A DNA stretch of 64,000 nucleotides. Origin: VXPQ01 sp965116435 (GTDB taxonomy: Bacteria; Bacteroidota; Rhodothermia; Rhodothermales; VXPQ01). The stretch is from positions 1,798,001-1,862,000 of the forward strand of contig OZ220686.1 of the NCBI GenBank assembly GCA_965116435.1, written 5' to 3'. This document shows positions 17,232-26,485 of the stretch, piece after piece; the first letter of the stretch is position 1; each line of letters begins with the position of its first letter. The notes under the pieces were generated by a model. It saw nothing but the letters and a program-made list of their open reading frames with translations. It did not search any database and had not been told where the DNA came from. The position numbers were made by a program, and so were the translations under genes.

Positions 17232-19409
17232 GTGGACGAATCCCCGAAGACCCCGAAACGCCGGCGCGTCCGGATATCCACCCAGCTCTACGCGGGCATA
17301 GGGGCCGCCGTCGCGCTTACCGTGGCGGCAAGTCTGGTCGGGTGGTTTTCCTTCAACCGCGTCGGCGAAGCCCAAAGCGACGTAAACGACGGCGCCATTC
17401 CCGAAATGGCGGCGGCGTTCGAAATCGCCCAGTACAGCGGAACCCTCGTGGTGGCCGCCCCGCGCCTGGCCGCCGCCGAAACGCCCGAATTGTTCGAAGA
17501 GATTTATGTGGGCATCGCCGATGCGCGCGCATCCTTTGACCAGCAACTGGCTGTGCTGGAAAGCAGCGAAGGGACCGACGAGCGCGTCCAGAGCATTCGC
17601 GCCCATTCCGATACGCTGATCGCCAATATCGACGTCCTCAAAGACCAGGGAACCAGAATGTTCGAGCTGGTCGCCGCCCGGGACAATTTGCGAGAACGCA
17701 TCATAGACCTGCGCAATCGCCTGGAACGCATTGTCGTATCGGCCATCGACGACCAGTTGTTCTACACGATCACCGGGTACCGCGAACTCGGGGATCCTCC
17801 GGCGGATCGCGCAGAGCATTTCACGGAAGAGGAATTCGAACGATATCGCCACTTGTCCGAACTGCAAGCGGACGCCAACATCGCCACGGAGCTGTTGGTC
17901 AATGCATTTACCCACTCCTACGCCGCAACGATCGAACCGCTGAGAGAACGTTTCGAGGCCGCCGTCAGCCGCGTCGAGCGGAACCTGGTCGTGCTGGAGG
18001 ATTCCCCGCTCTATGCCCAGCTCGCCCCGGCGTTCGACGAACTGCAGGCGCTGGGAACGGGGGAAACCAGCGGCTTCGTTTTGCTGCAGGAAGTGCTTCG
18101 CCTGGCCGAAAACCAGCAAGACTTGCTCGTCTATAACAATAATGAGGCGACCCTCCTCGTGGCGGAAGTGGATAGCCTCGTGGTTTCGGCGCGCAACCGT
18201 GCGCAAGACGCCACCAACGCGTCCGCCAACGCCATCTTCACGGGCCGCACGCTGCTGCTTTCGATCAGTATTTTCAGTATCGTCGGCGCCATGCTCATCG
18301 CGTGGCTATTCGTCGGGCGCTACTTGCTTTCCCGCATTCAGCGCCTGTCCGACTGGATGCACCGCATGTCCCGGGGCGACCTGGAATTGCAAGTCGAAAT
18401 CTCCGGCAACGACGAAGTGACCGACATGGCCGCGGCGCTGGAAGTGTTTCGACAACATGCCCTCGAGGTGCAGCGACTCAACCTCGTGGAACTGCTGGCG
18501 GAAGACCTGAAGGAAAAGAACAACGAACTGGAGAGCGTGCTGGACAAATTGCGGCAGGCGCAGGACCAGATCGTGATGCAGGAAAAACTGGCGGCCCTCG
18601 GCGAATTGACGGCGGGCGTCGCCCACGAAATCAGAAACCCGCTGAACTTCGTCAAGAATTTCTCCGAAGCGTCCGAGGAATTGCTACAGGAATTGCACGA
18701 AGTACTGAACGAAAACGATGGACAGGCCGGCGACGAGCAACAAGACCTCATCCAGGAAATCACGAACGACCTGAACAACAACTTCGAGCGCATCCGGCAT
18801 CACGGCGAACGGGCGGACCGTATCGTGCAAGACATGCTGATGCTGGGGCGGGGCGAAGCGAAACACCAGGATACCGACATCAACAACCTGCTCGACGAAC
18901 ATGCCCGCCTGGCCTATCACAGCGTACGGGCCAGCAACTCCGACTTTCAGCTCGACATAAAACAGGATCTCGATCCGAAAGCCGGCGTCCTCAAAGTCAT
19001 CTCCCAGGACCTGGGCCGCGTTTTCCTGAACATGGTGAACAACAGTTGCGACGCCCTCGACGAAAAACGGCGGAGCAAAGCCGCCCTCGGAGAAGGGTTC
19101 GAATCCTACATGCCGACCCTGTGGCTCACCACCCGACGCAAGGAAGACAACCTCGAAATACGCATCAAGGACAACGGAAACGGAATTCCGGACCATGTTC
19201 TGGAGAAGATATTCGATCCTTTCTTCACCACGAAAGCCACCGACAAGGGCACCGGGCTGGGCCTCGCCATGTCCAGCGACATCATCCGCGAGCACGGAGG
19301 CGTCATCCGCGTAAACACCGAACCGGGCGAGTTCACCGAAATGATTATCGAACTGCCCTTGACGATGGAGCAGAAACCGGCGGAAACGGCGGGCGCGGCG
19401 GAAGAATAG
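17232..19409 (+). CDS. Membrane sensor histidine kinase (HAMP-HisKA-HATPase)
   Basis: 725 residues from a GTG. Membrane helix 1 is at about 18-40 (AGIGAAVALTVAASLVGWF) and helix 2 at about 342-362. They enclose a roughly 300-residue extracytoplasmic, mostly helical sensor domain. HAMP lies at 363-416 and a coiled coil follows to about 455. The phospho-accepting His is in GVAHEIRNPLNF, near 464. The ATPase has an N-box at NMVNNSCDAL, DNGNGIPD, and TGLGLAMSS. It follows the binding-protein gene by 25 bp. Likely input: the binding protein. Likely output: the receiver of the REC-PP2C protein. Both links are inferred from the operon. Confidence 0.92.
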   Translation: MDESPKTPKRRRVRISTQLYAGIGAAVALTVAASLVGWFSFNRVGEAQSDVNDGAIPEMAAAFEIAQYSGTLVVAAPRLAAAETPELFEEIYVGIADARASFDQQLAVLESSEGTDERVQSIRAHSDTLIANIDVLKDQGTRMFELVAARDNLRERIIDLRNRLERIVVSAIDDQLFYTITGYRELGDPPADRAEHFTEEEFERYRHLSELQADANIATELLVNAFTHSYAATIEPLRERFEAAVSRVERNLVVLEDSPLYAQLAPAFDELQALGTGETSGFVLLQEVLRLAENQQDLLVYNNNEATLLVAEVDSLVVSARNRAQDATNASANAIFTGRTLLLSISIFSIVGAMLIAWLFVGRYLLSRIQRLSDWMHRMSRGDLELQVEISGNDEVTDMAAALEVFRQHALEVQRLNLVELLAEDLKEKNNELESVLDKLRQAQDQIVMQEKLAALGELTAGVAHEIRNPLNFVKNFSEASEELLQELHEVLNENDGQAGDEQQDLIQEITNDLNNNFERIRHHGERADRIVQDMLMLGRGEAKHQDTDINNLLDEHARLAYHSVRASNSDFQLDIKQDLDPKAGVLKVISQDLGRVFLNMVNNSCDALDEKRRSKAALGEGFESYMPTLWLTTRRKEDNLEIRIKDNGNGIPDHVLEKIFDPFFTTKATDKGTGLGLAMSSDIIREHGGVIRVNTEPGEFTEMIIELPLTMEQKPAETAGAAEE

Positions 19410-19438
19410 CCGCGACGGCCGGAAAGAACAGGCGCGGG

Positions 19439-21139
19439 CTACCGCTTCCTGTCGCGACGCGGAGCGCGGCCTCGCTTTTTGTCCGCGCCTTGCCGCTTCT
19501 CCTGCGTTGCCTGCGGCGGCGCCTGTACGCTGCTCCCGCCGATATCGCGCGCAAGCATGGCCAGAATTTCGGGCTCTTCACGGGCCAACTCCCGGACAAG
19601 CGGAACAAACTGTCCTGCGCGCTCCCGCTCCATATTCGTGCCGTTGAGAAAGCGCTTCTCCAGCGCCGCCGCAAGGCGTTCTGGCTGCGGGGCCTTCGCC
19701 TGCGGCGCCTGCTCCCTGTTTCCGGCGATATCGCTCACCAGCATGGCCAGAATTTCGGGCTCTTCACGGGCCAACTCCTCGACAAGCGGGACAAACTGCC
19801 GAGCGTGTTCCCGAGCCGCATCCGTGCGCTTCCGAAAGCGCTTCTCCAGCACCACCGTAAGCCGCTCCGCAACGCGCGCACTCACCTCCTCCGGCGAAGG
19901 AACAGGACATTTCGCTACGGGCACGCCATAGCGCATGGCCGAGCGGATGAGGTCTGTTTCGTCCTCCACGGTGGCCAGCACCACGGCGACGCCCATTTTC
20001 CCGGCGCGGGCGGTCCGTCCAGACCGGTGAATCAGGTACTCCGGATCTTGCGGCACGTCGTACATGAACACATGGCTGAGGTCCGATATATCGATCCCGC
20101 GGGCCGCGACGTCCGTGGCGACCAGAAAGCGCGTCTCGCCGGAATGGGTTCGGGCCAGCGCCGCCTCCCGGGCTTTCTGCGACAAATCCCCGGAGATGGC
20201 GTCCGCGCTATAGCCATAATTCCGCAGAAATGTCGTCAAATACTCGACATCCTTTTTCCGGTTGACGAATACGATCGCCGACTCGGGGTTTTCGATCTCG
20301 AAGAGGCGCACCAGCACGCGATCCTTTTCCATGGGATCGGTTACGTAATACCGGTACTCCATCGTCTCAATGCTTTCCTTGCCCGCGCTTAACGAAATAA
20401 ACCGGGGTTCGGTAAGAAAATCGCGGCTGAGCGACCGGACCCTCGGGGGGATCGTCGCGCTGAACATCAAGGTGCACCGCTCGGCAGGCAAATACCGCCG
20501 CAACGCCTGCATGTCCGGGTAGAAACCCATGGAGAGCATCTCGTCCGCTTCATCGAAAATGACATAGTCGAGGTTCCTGAAATCGGCGTTGCCCCGGCTG
20601 AGGTGATCAAGAATGCGACCGGGCGTACCGATCACAACCTGGGCGCCATCCTGCAACCCCCGCACCTGCGGACGATAATCGACGCCGCCGTACACCAGCA
20701 CGGAATCCAGCGCCCGGGTCTCGGGGGTAGCCCGCTTCATGTGCTCGAACACCTCGTTGATCTGCTTGGCCAGCTCGCGGGTAGGCGCCATAACGAGCGC
20801 TTGCGTAACGCGCCGCGAGGAGTCCAGGCGTTCGAAAAGCGGCAACAGAAACGCGCCGGTCTTGCCGGAGCCGGTGCGGGACTGCACGATCAGGTCCGCG
20901 CCTTCGAGAATATGGGGAATAACTTGCTCCTGCACAGGCATGAGCGAATCCCACCCGGCGGCGCCCAGCGCGGCGCGCATGATTTCGGACAATTCGTCCA
21001 GCCGGACGCAAAGGTCTTCGGCGGAGCCCTCGTGGATATCCTGAATCTGTTGCTCGCTATGCTGCTCGCGTTGTGCGCGACGGGTCAAGTCAATGACCTT
21101 CGTATAGGAAAAGGATGATTTGTCTTCTTGCTCGCTCAT
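19439..21139 (-). CDS. DEAD-box ATP-dependent RNA helicase
   Basis: 566 residues. Conserved motifs are SRTGSGKTGAF (motif I), PTRELA, IFDEADEML (motif II), FSATIPP (motif III), and HRSGRTARAGK (motif VI). It unwinds RNA duplexes in ribosome assembly or mRNA turnover. After the core (to about 400) the tail carries two copies of a roughly 49-residue unit at 425-473 and 487-535, each containing QFVPLV.ELAREEPEILAML, then a basic end. It lies 63 bp downstream of fabG on the same strand, at the end of the lipid-synthesis cluster, and is convergent with the histidine kinase. Confidence 0.93.
   Translation of the reverse strand: MSEQEDKSSFSYTKVIDLTRRAQREQHSEQQIQDIHEGSAEDLCVRLDELSEIMRAALGAAGWDSLMPVQEQVIPHILEGADLIVQSRTGSGKTGAFLLPLFERLDSSRRVTQALVMAPTRELAKQINEVFEHMKRATPETRALDSVLVYGGVDYRPQVRGLQDGAQVVIGTPGRILDHLSRGNADFRNLDYVIFDEADEMLSMGFYPDMQALRRYLPAERCTLMFSATIPPRVRSLSRDFLTEPRFISLSAGKESIETMEYRYYVTDPMEKDRVLVRLFEIENPESAIVFVNRKKDVEYLTTFLRNYGYSADAISGDLSQKAREAALARTHSGETRFLVATDVAARGIDISDLSHVFMYDVPQDPEYLIHRSGRTARAGKMGVAVVLATVEDETDLIRSAMRYGVPVAKCPVPSPEEVSARVAERLTVVLEKRFRKRTDAAREHARQFVPLVEELAREEPEILAMLVSDIAGNREQAPQAKAPQPERLAAALEKRFLNGTNMERERAGQFVPLVRELAREEPEILAMLARDIGGSSVQAPPQATQEKRQGADKKRGRAPRRDRKR
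19535..19867 (-). repeat. Two-copy 186-bp-period duplication in the DEAD-box helicase tail
   Basis: Copies at 19721-19867 and 19535-19681 encode the 49-residue units of the helicase tail. A stretch of more than 30 bases starting CCAGAATTTCGGGCTCTTCA is almost identical at 19561 and 19747, offset 186 bp. Such nucleotide-level identity points to a fairly recent in-frame duplication. Confidence 0.85.
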
Positions 21140-21202
21140 ACAATTTGTTATCTGAGACTTGATTATCTGGGACGCAGGTCGAACACAATAGGCCCGACGG
21201 GG

Positions 21203-21952
21203 TCACATGGCAAGGCCTCCGTCCACATGCAATACATGTCCCGTGACGTATTCCGCGGCGGGAGAGACCAGAAAATGCACGGCGTTCGCTACATCTTGCG
21301 GCGTGGCCGTGCGTTTCAGCGCCACCGAATCAAGCAATGCGTTGCGGGCGGCATCGCTCAAGCCGGCCGTCATATCCGTTTCCACATACCCCGGCGCCAC
21401 CACATTTACCGTGACGCCGCGCCCGCCCAGCTCTCGGGCAAGGCTCTTCGAAAAACCAATGATGCCCGCTTTGGATGCCGCATAATTCGTTTGCCCCGGG
21501 TTGCCCACCACGCCGATCACCGACGACATATTCACGATGCGCCCGCCCCGTTGCTTCATCATGGGCCGGTACGCCATTTTGCAAAAATTGAACACGCTTT
21601 TCAGGTTCGTGCCCACCACGGCGTCCCAGTCCTGCTCGCTCATCCGAAGGACCAGCCCGTCTCGCGTGATGCCGGCGTTGTTGACCAGGATATCGAGGGT
21701 CCCCCATGCTTCCAGTACGCCGCCCACCGCTTCTTCGGCGGACGAAACATGCGCAGCGTCTCCCTGAAAAACAAGACATTCCGAACCAGATTCCTCCACC
21801 TGCCGACAAAGCGCCTGCGCTTCGTCCGTAGAGGACCGGTACGTAAAGGCCACGCGTGCGCCCGCCGCCGCCAGCGTTTCGACGACAGCCCGGCCAATGC
21901 CTCGGGACGCGCCCGTAACAAGCGCCGTCTTTCCGTTCAGATCGAAAGCCAT
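21203..21952 (-). CDS. fabG: 3-oxoacyl-[acyl-carrier-protein] reductase FabG
   Basis: 249 residues, a short-chain dehydrogenase. It has the NADPH-binding TGASRGIGRAV near residues 14-24, NNAG near 90, and a catalytic Ser followed by the YAASKAG motif near 154-160. It reduces beta-ketoacyl-ACP in type II fatty acid synthesis. It follows fabD by 60 bp. Confidence 0.96.
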   Translation of the reverse strand: MAFDLNGKTALVTGASRGIGRAVVETLAAAGARVAFTYRSSTDEAQALCRQVEESGSECLVFQGDAAHVSSAEEAVGGVLEAWGTLDILVNNAGITRDGLVLRMSEQDWDAVVGTNLKSVFNFCKMAYRPMMKQRGGRIVNMSSVIGVVGNPGQTNYAASKAGIIGFSKSLARELGGRGVTVNVVAPGYVETDMTAGLSDAARNALLDSVALKRTATPQDVANAVHFLVSPAAEYVTGHVLHVDGGLAM

Positions 21953-22012
21953 GATTCCGAAAAAGTCGATGAATGAGATGAAGCAAGCCGACCGGGCCTG
22001 CGGGAGGGCATG

Positions 22013-22975
22013 TCAGGCTTCGCAGGCAAGCATGGAGGCCAGTTCATCCGCCTTGCCGGCGGAAAAAAGCGGAAGGTCGCGGCCCAGCGTTCGCCGGGCC
22101 AGGCCATAAAGCACCTTGCCTGCGCCGACTTCGATATATCCGTCGGCGCCGTCCGCATGCATGTTCCGGAGCGACCGGGACCAATGGACCGGCGACGTAA
22201 GCTGCGCCACAAGCGCCTTGCGGATTTCGTCGGGATCGCGCGTGGGGGACGCCGTCACGTTCAGGTACACCGGAAAACGCGGAGGATGAATCGCGTAGCC
22301 CGAAAGCGCCTGTTCGAGGCCGTCCCGGGCCTGCCCCATAAGCGGCGAGTGAAACGCGCCGTTTACGGGCAACGGAACCACGCGGCGGGCGCCCCGTGCG
22401 AGCGCCGCCTTCATGGCCCGTTCGACGGCAGAGGCGTCGCCCGATATGACCACCTGTCCGGGCGCATTGAAATTCGCCGCCACCACGGCGTCGGAAGGCT
22501 CCGAAACCTCCTCGCACGCGCGCGCCGCCTCGTCGTCTTCCATGCCAAGCACGGCCGCCATGGCGCCGGGGCGTTCGTCGTCCGCGGTAGCCATCAGTTC
22601 GCCGCGCCGCCGCACAAGCTGCAATCCATCCTCGAAAGAAAACGCGCCCGCCGCAACGAGGGCGCTGTATTCCCCAAGGCTGTGGCCCGCCGCCATGGCC
22701 GCAGACAAGCTGGCGCGGCGCAGGACAGCGAGGGCCGCCATGCTGTGTACGTACAGGGCGGGCTGCGTCGTGTCGGTCCGCTTCAGCGCCTCGGCGTTTT
22801 CGTCCGACGCGCCGAACATGGCCTCCGATAGCGAAAAGCCCAGCAGCCGATCCGCCTCGTCCATGATTTCGCGGGCTTCGACAAAGCGTTCGTACAGGTC
22901 CTCGGCCATGCCCGCATACTGGCTCCCCTGGCCCGGAAAAAGAAACGCGATTTTATGCATCGTCGCTATGGTCAT
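22013..22975 (-). CDS. fabD: Malonyl-CoA:ACP transacylase FabD
   Basis: About 320 residues. The chosen ATG at 22975 overlaps the fabH stop as ATGA, giving translational coupling; a second ATG five codons on (22960) is possible. The N-terminus is FLFPGQGSQYAGM and the nucleophilic serine sits in GHSLGEYSALVAAG (about residue 95). It loads malonyl groups onto ACP. The gene order plsX-fabH-fabD-fabG is the widespread one. Confidence 0.96.
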   Translation of the reverse strand: MTIATMHKIAFLFPGQGSQYAGMAEDLYERFVEAREIMDEADRLLGFSLSEAMFGASDENAEALKRTDTTQPALYVHSMAALAVLRRASLSAAMAAGHSLGEYSALVAAGAFSFEDGLQLVRRRGELMATADDERPGAMAAVLGMEDDEAARACEEVSEPSDAVVAANFNAPGQVVISGDASAVERAMKAALARGARRVVPLPVNGAFHSPLMGQARDGLEQALSGYAIHPPRFPVYLNVTASPTRDPDEIRKALVAQLTSPVHWSRSLRNMHADGADGYIEVGAGKVLYGLARRTLGRDLPLFSAGKADELASMLACEA

Positions 22976-24036
22976 GCCTGCAGCGCCTCGGCCGCATACG
23001 CTTCCGCACCCCTTGCCGCCGCATCGCCATCGTAGGCCCAGCGAAGATAACAGGAACCCCACGTAAATCCGCCCCCGAACGCCACCAGCACCAGGACATC
23101 CCCCCGCCGCAGATCACGCTCCCGATCCGCAAAACACAGGGGAATGGTGGCGGCGGTCGTATTGCCGTACCGGTCGATATTGACCATCACCTTGCTGCTG
23201 TCGAGGCCCATTTGGCGCGCCGTCGTGTCGATAATGCGCTGGTTCGCCTGGTGCGGCACGAGGTAGCGAATATCGTCTACCCCCAACTGGTGCCGGTTCA
23301 TAATTTCCGTCGCGGCGCGGGCCATGCCGTCCACCGCGTATTTGAACACCGCGCGCCCTTGCTGCTGCAAAAAATGCATGCCCTTCGCCACCGTTTCGTA
23401 GGTTGGAGGACGCAGGCTTCCTCCGCCCGGCATGGAAAGCAGCCCGGAATGTTTCCCGTCGATGCGCTGATAAAAATCGATAATGCCGCAGTCCCCGGGG
23501 TCGGGTTCCAGCAGCACGGCGGCGGCCGCATCCCCGAAAAGAACGCAGGTGCTCCGGTCCTCGAAATTCGTAATGCCCGACATCTTGTCCGCCCCAATGA
23601 CCAGCACCCTCTGGTGCCGCCCGCTTTCGATCATTTGCGCCCCGGTCGAAAGGGCAAAAAGAAACCCGCTGCACGCGGCGGAAAGATCGAACCCCCAGGC
23701 ATTCGCTGCGCCGATTTCATGCTGCACCAGACAAGCCGTCGCGGGAAAAAACATATCCGGCGTAATCGTGGCGACAATAATCGCATCGATTTCTTCCGGG
23801 TCCAGCCCCCGCTTCTCAATCAAGTCCTGCGCAGCCTTCGAGGCCATGTAGGCGGTCGCCTTGTCGGGATCTCGAAGAATGCGCCGCTCCCGAATACCGG
23901 TGCGCGTTCGTATCCATTCGTCGTCGGTATCCACCATTTGCTCAAGATCCGCGTTCGTCAGCCGGTCTTCGGGGAGAAAATGCCCAACCGCTGTAATAGC
24001 CACATAGCTCATGACGCTGTTCGTCGCTGGTTGCAT
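22972..24036 (-). CDS. fabH: 3-oxoacyl-ACP synthase III FabH
   Basis: 354 residues from the ATG at 24036, or 346 if the internal ATG at 24012 (MSYVAITAVGHFLP) is used. The catalytic triad is visible as Cys in DLSAACSGFLFAL, His in LVPHQANQRI and Asn in RYGNTTAAT. It starts fatty acid synthesis by condensing an acyl-CoA with malonyl-ACP. It sits between plsX and fabD on the same strand. Confidence 0.96.
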   Translation of the reverse strand: MQPATNSVMSYVAITAVGHFLPEDRLTNADLEQMVDTDDEWIRTRTGIRERRILRDPDKATAYMASKAAQDLIEKRGLDPEEIDAIIVATITPDMFFPATACLVQHEIGAANAWGFDLSAACSGFLFALSTGAQMIESGRHQRVLVIGADKMSGITNFEDRSTCVLFGDAAAAVLLEPDPGDCGIIDFYQRIDGKHSGLLSMPGGGSLRPPTYETVAKGMHFLQQQGRAVFKYAVDGMARAATEIMNRHQLGVDDIRYLVPHQANQRIIDTTARQMGLDSSKVMVNIDRYGNTTAATIPLCFADRERDLRRGDVLVLVAFGGGFTWGSCYLRWAYDGDAAARGAEAYAAEALQA

Positions 24037-24088
24037 AATCCGGAATATGCCTTTGGCAAACCTCCTGCATGCATGACGGTTCGGGATG

Positions 24089-25096
24089 TCATGTGCTGAA
24101 TGCCTGGTTCATGGCCTCAAGCGCCCCGTGCCGCGCCACATCGGCAGCCACAAGAATCATGCGTTCGATGGCGCGAACCGACGACCCGCCGTGGCCAATC
24201 ATCACATTGCCGTTCACCCCAAGCAGCAGCGCACCGCCGTATTCTTCGTAGCTGAAGCGAAGGCGTACGGCAGAAAGCGCCTCTTGCACCACCTGCTTGT
24301 CTGCGTCGGAAAACGCCCGCCGCACCATTTCTTCCTCCATCATCCGGGGAATCGCAGAGGCCACGCTCTCCCCAAACTTCAGAATAATGTTGCCCACGAA
24401 CCCGTCGCAAACCACGACGTCGGCCATATGGTGCATAAGGTCCCGCCCCTCGATATTTCCGCAAAAATGAATGTCTGGAGACGCTTGAAGAAGTTTGTAG
24501 GCCGCTTTTACCTGCTCGTTGCCCTTCCGGGCTTCTTCCCCGAGGTTCACCAGCGCCACCTTCGGACTGGGAAGCTGCATCACCGTAGAGGCGTAAATCG
24601 AGCCCATCTTCGCAAACTGCAGCAAATGCTCCGGACGGCAATCCACATTCGTCCCCACGTCGAGCAGGATGCAATGGCCCTTGATGGTGGGAAAAAACGC
24701 CACAATCGAGGGACGCGCCACGCCCTGCAAAGCGCCCAGGACGAAAAGCGAGGCCGCCATGATGGCGCCCGTATTGCCCGCGCTGACGAAGGCGTGCGCC
24801 TTGCCTTCCCGCATGGCGCCAAGTCCAATATGAATGGACGAGCCCGGCTTCGTTTTTACGGCGGACGCCGGCGCCTCGTCCATGCCGATCGCATCCGGCG
24901 CATGCACGATGCGCAAAGGCAATCGCTCGACAAGGTCCTGTCTATGGGCGATCTCGGCTTGCAGGGCGTCTTGCCGCCCCACAAGGAACACTTCAAGGTC
25001 GCTATCCGAAGCGTTCAGGGCATGAATGGCGCCCTCAACGACAACGGCAGGAGCCTGGTCGCCCCCCATAGCATCGACTGCTACCCGAATGGCCAT
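24089..25096 (-). CDS. plsX: Phosphate acyltransferase PlsX
   Basis: 335 residues. The N-terminus is IRVAVDAMGGDQAPAVVVEG, and GNTGAIMAA and DVGTNVDC follow, all family signatures. It makes acyl-phosphate from acyl-ACP for phospholipid synthesis. It starts 48 bp after rpmF, in the common yceD-rpmF-plsX-fab order. Confidence 0.96.
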   Translation of the reverse strand: MAIRVAVDAMGGDQAPAVVVEGAIHALNASDSDLEVFLVGRQDALQAEIAHRQDLVERLPLRIVHAPDAIGMDEAPASAVKTKPGSSIHIGLGAMREGKAHAFVSAGNTGAIMAASLFVLGALQGVARPSIVAFFPTIKGHCILLDVGTNVDCRPEHLLQFAKMGSIYASTVMQLPSPKVALVNLGEEARKGNEQVKAAYKLLQASPDIHFCGNIEGRDLMHHMADVVVCDGFVGNIILKFGESVASAIPRMMEEEMVRRAFSDADKQVVQEALSAVRLRFSYEEYGGALLLGVNGNVMIGHGGSSVRAIERMILVAADVARHGALEAMNQAFST

Positions 25097-25144
25097 ATTG
25101 CAAGATATGAAGAAACGGCCGGCGAGCCGGACGCAATGTATGAC

Positions 25145-25336
25145 CTAAACGGCTTCTTTGGGCTCAAGCACCTGACGGCCCCGGTAATAACCGCAGCTGG
25201 GACACGCGTGATGCAAAAGCTTCGACGTACCGCAGTTCGGGCACTCGGTTATCTGAGGTTCTCTCAAACTGCCGTAATACCGGGCGCGGCGCTGCCGCGT
25301 GCGAGCCTTGGAATGTTTTCTTTTGGGATTCGCCAT
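25145..25336 (-). CDS. rpmF: Ribosomal protein bL32
   Basis: 63 residues from the ATG at 25336; the frame is open 13 codons further, but MANPKRKHSKARTRQRRAR is the conserved start. Two CPxC pairs (CPNC and CPSC) form the zinc ribbon. It lies 54 bp after yceD. Confidence 0.96.
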   Translation of the reverse strand: MANPKRKHSKARTRQRRARYYGSLREPQITECPNCGTSKLLHHACPSCGYYRGRQVLEPKEAV

Positions 25337-25390
25337 AATGTTCTGTGTTCGCCGGTATGCGCAACGTCGGCGCAAGCGCCTGCCTGCCCT

Positions 25391-25888
25391 TCAATCCTTC
25401 TCTGACTTTAATGCGCCAAGCGCTTCCCAGCGTGGGTCTATGCTATGATCGTCCGATCCTTGCGGAATACCGAATGTCGTCGGGATGTCTATGTCTTCTG
25501 CCCCGGGGGCAACTCGACGCGCCGGCACCGCAAGCAATACCGTATCGCGCGTAACGTCGGTAAGGTCCAGGACCCGATCGTTCGGATCCAGGGTCCTGAC
25601 CTCGTTGCAACGGTTTTTGCTTCCGCTTGCGAACCCGGCGCACGAGAACAGGACGCAGTACGTACCCTCGATCTGCTGATCGAAGGCGCACAGCGTACGG
25701 TCGCATTCCAGTACGGCCTGCGCCCGAACCGTCAGCGAAACAAGAATCTGCCCCTCGGCCACACTCAGGCGGGCGGAGACATCTACATCCCGAAACACCG
25801 AAGGATCCAATCCCAGCGCCTCGGCCTCTGGCCTGAACGTTCGTTCGTATACCCCTGGCTTTAGCGCTTCGATACCTATCGCAAACAT
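25391..25888 (-). CDS. YceD/DUF177 family protein
   Basis: 165 residues. It contains the DUF177 pattern with ECDRTLCAFDQQIEGTY (about residues 60-76) and the acidic C-terminal part with a P-x-x-R-x-x-P-like end (IDPRWEALGALK). The family (YceD, DUF177) is nearly always upstream of rpmF and has been linked to 23S rRNA accumulation. First gene of the rpmF-plsX-fab cluster here. Confidence 0.9.
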   Translation of the reverse strand: MFAIGIEALKPGVYERTFRPEAEALGLDPSVFRDVDVSARLSVAEGQILVSLTVRAQAVLECDRTLCAFDQQIEGTYCVLFSCAGFASGSKNRCNEVRTLDPNDRVLDLTDVTRDTVLLAVPARRVAPGAEDIDIPTTFGIPQGSDDHSIDPRWEALGALKSEKD

Positions 25889-26485
25889 GACAGCACGTCA
25901 AATCTGTTCCATCCAACGAAGATATGCACAATCGCGTTCCGAGACAAAACCGACGCCGCGCATTGGCGCCGCGCCGTCCGCGCACCGCAGGCCGAAATCA
26001 ATACGTTTTGGTTTGTCTTTTTATCCCGAAATCGTTACCATCCTGCTATGCGCCCCGCGGGAACCACGCCGGCGCCCAGGCGCCAGAGCAAGAACACCCG
26101 AGAGCGCAAGAGCGCCCGAGCCAAAGAACAAGCGCCAGAACAAGGGCGCCAGAGAAAAACTTCCCGGGATAACGCCAGAAACGACCGGTTTGTGCGCAAC
26201 TTGTGGACAAATGGCGTCTCCCGGACGGAAATAATCTGTTCGCGCCGACAACCACGAGGCAACATGTGTGAAGAAAGCCCGCTTTTTTTGCTCAACTCCT
26301 TTATTTACAGGAAAATAAGGGCAAAATAAAAATGTGCATAACCTGTGAGCGCATCTACAGCGACGCACGCAGGCGACGGACAGGCGCACGGGAAGAAACA
26401 TTCCGGTTGTGAATAATCGGTGCATATCGGACAAGAGCCTGCCTGACGGCGGCTTTTTCGAGGAAATACACAACGCGAACGACCC
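25889..26485. other. 597-bp dnaA-yceD divergent intergenic region
   Basis: No convincing gene. The left part carries an Ala/Arg-type purine-rich low-complexity stretch (about 26060-26165) built from repeated GCGCCAGA-, AGAGCGC- and GCCAGAAC-like words. The right part (26200-26420) has AT-rich patches and three DnaA-box-like sequences. A 93-codon open frame at 26048-26329 lies in the low-complexity stretch and is not supported. Confidence 0.5.
26202..26416. promoter_or_regulatory. DnaA-box cluster upstream of dnaA
   Basis: Three near-consensus boxes lie in the same orientation: TGTGGACAA (26202-26210), TGTGCATAA (26333-26341) and TGTGAATAA (26408-26416). Consensus read on this strand is TGTGGATAA. 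AT-rich sequence (26290-26335) lies between them. They may serve dnaA autoregulation or a second origin part. Confidence 0.45.

Noticed and set aside
26048..26329. Possible 93-residue protein, or a detached DnaA domain I
   Set aside because: Arg/Lys/Gln low-complexity sequence without DnaA domain I features and no ribosome site of note.
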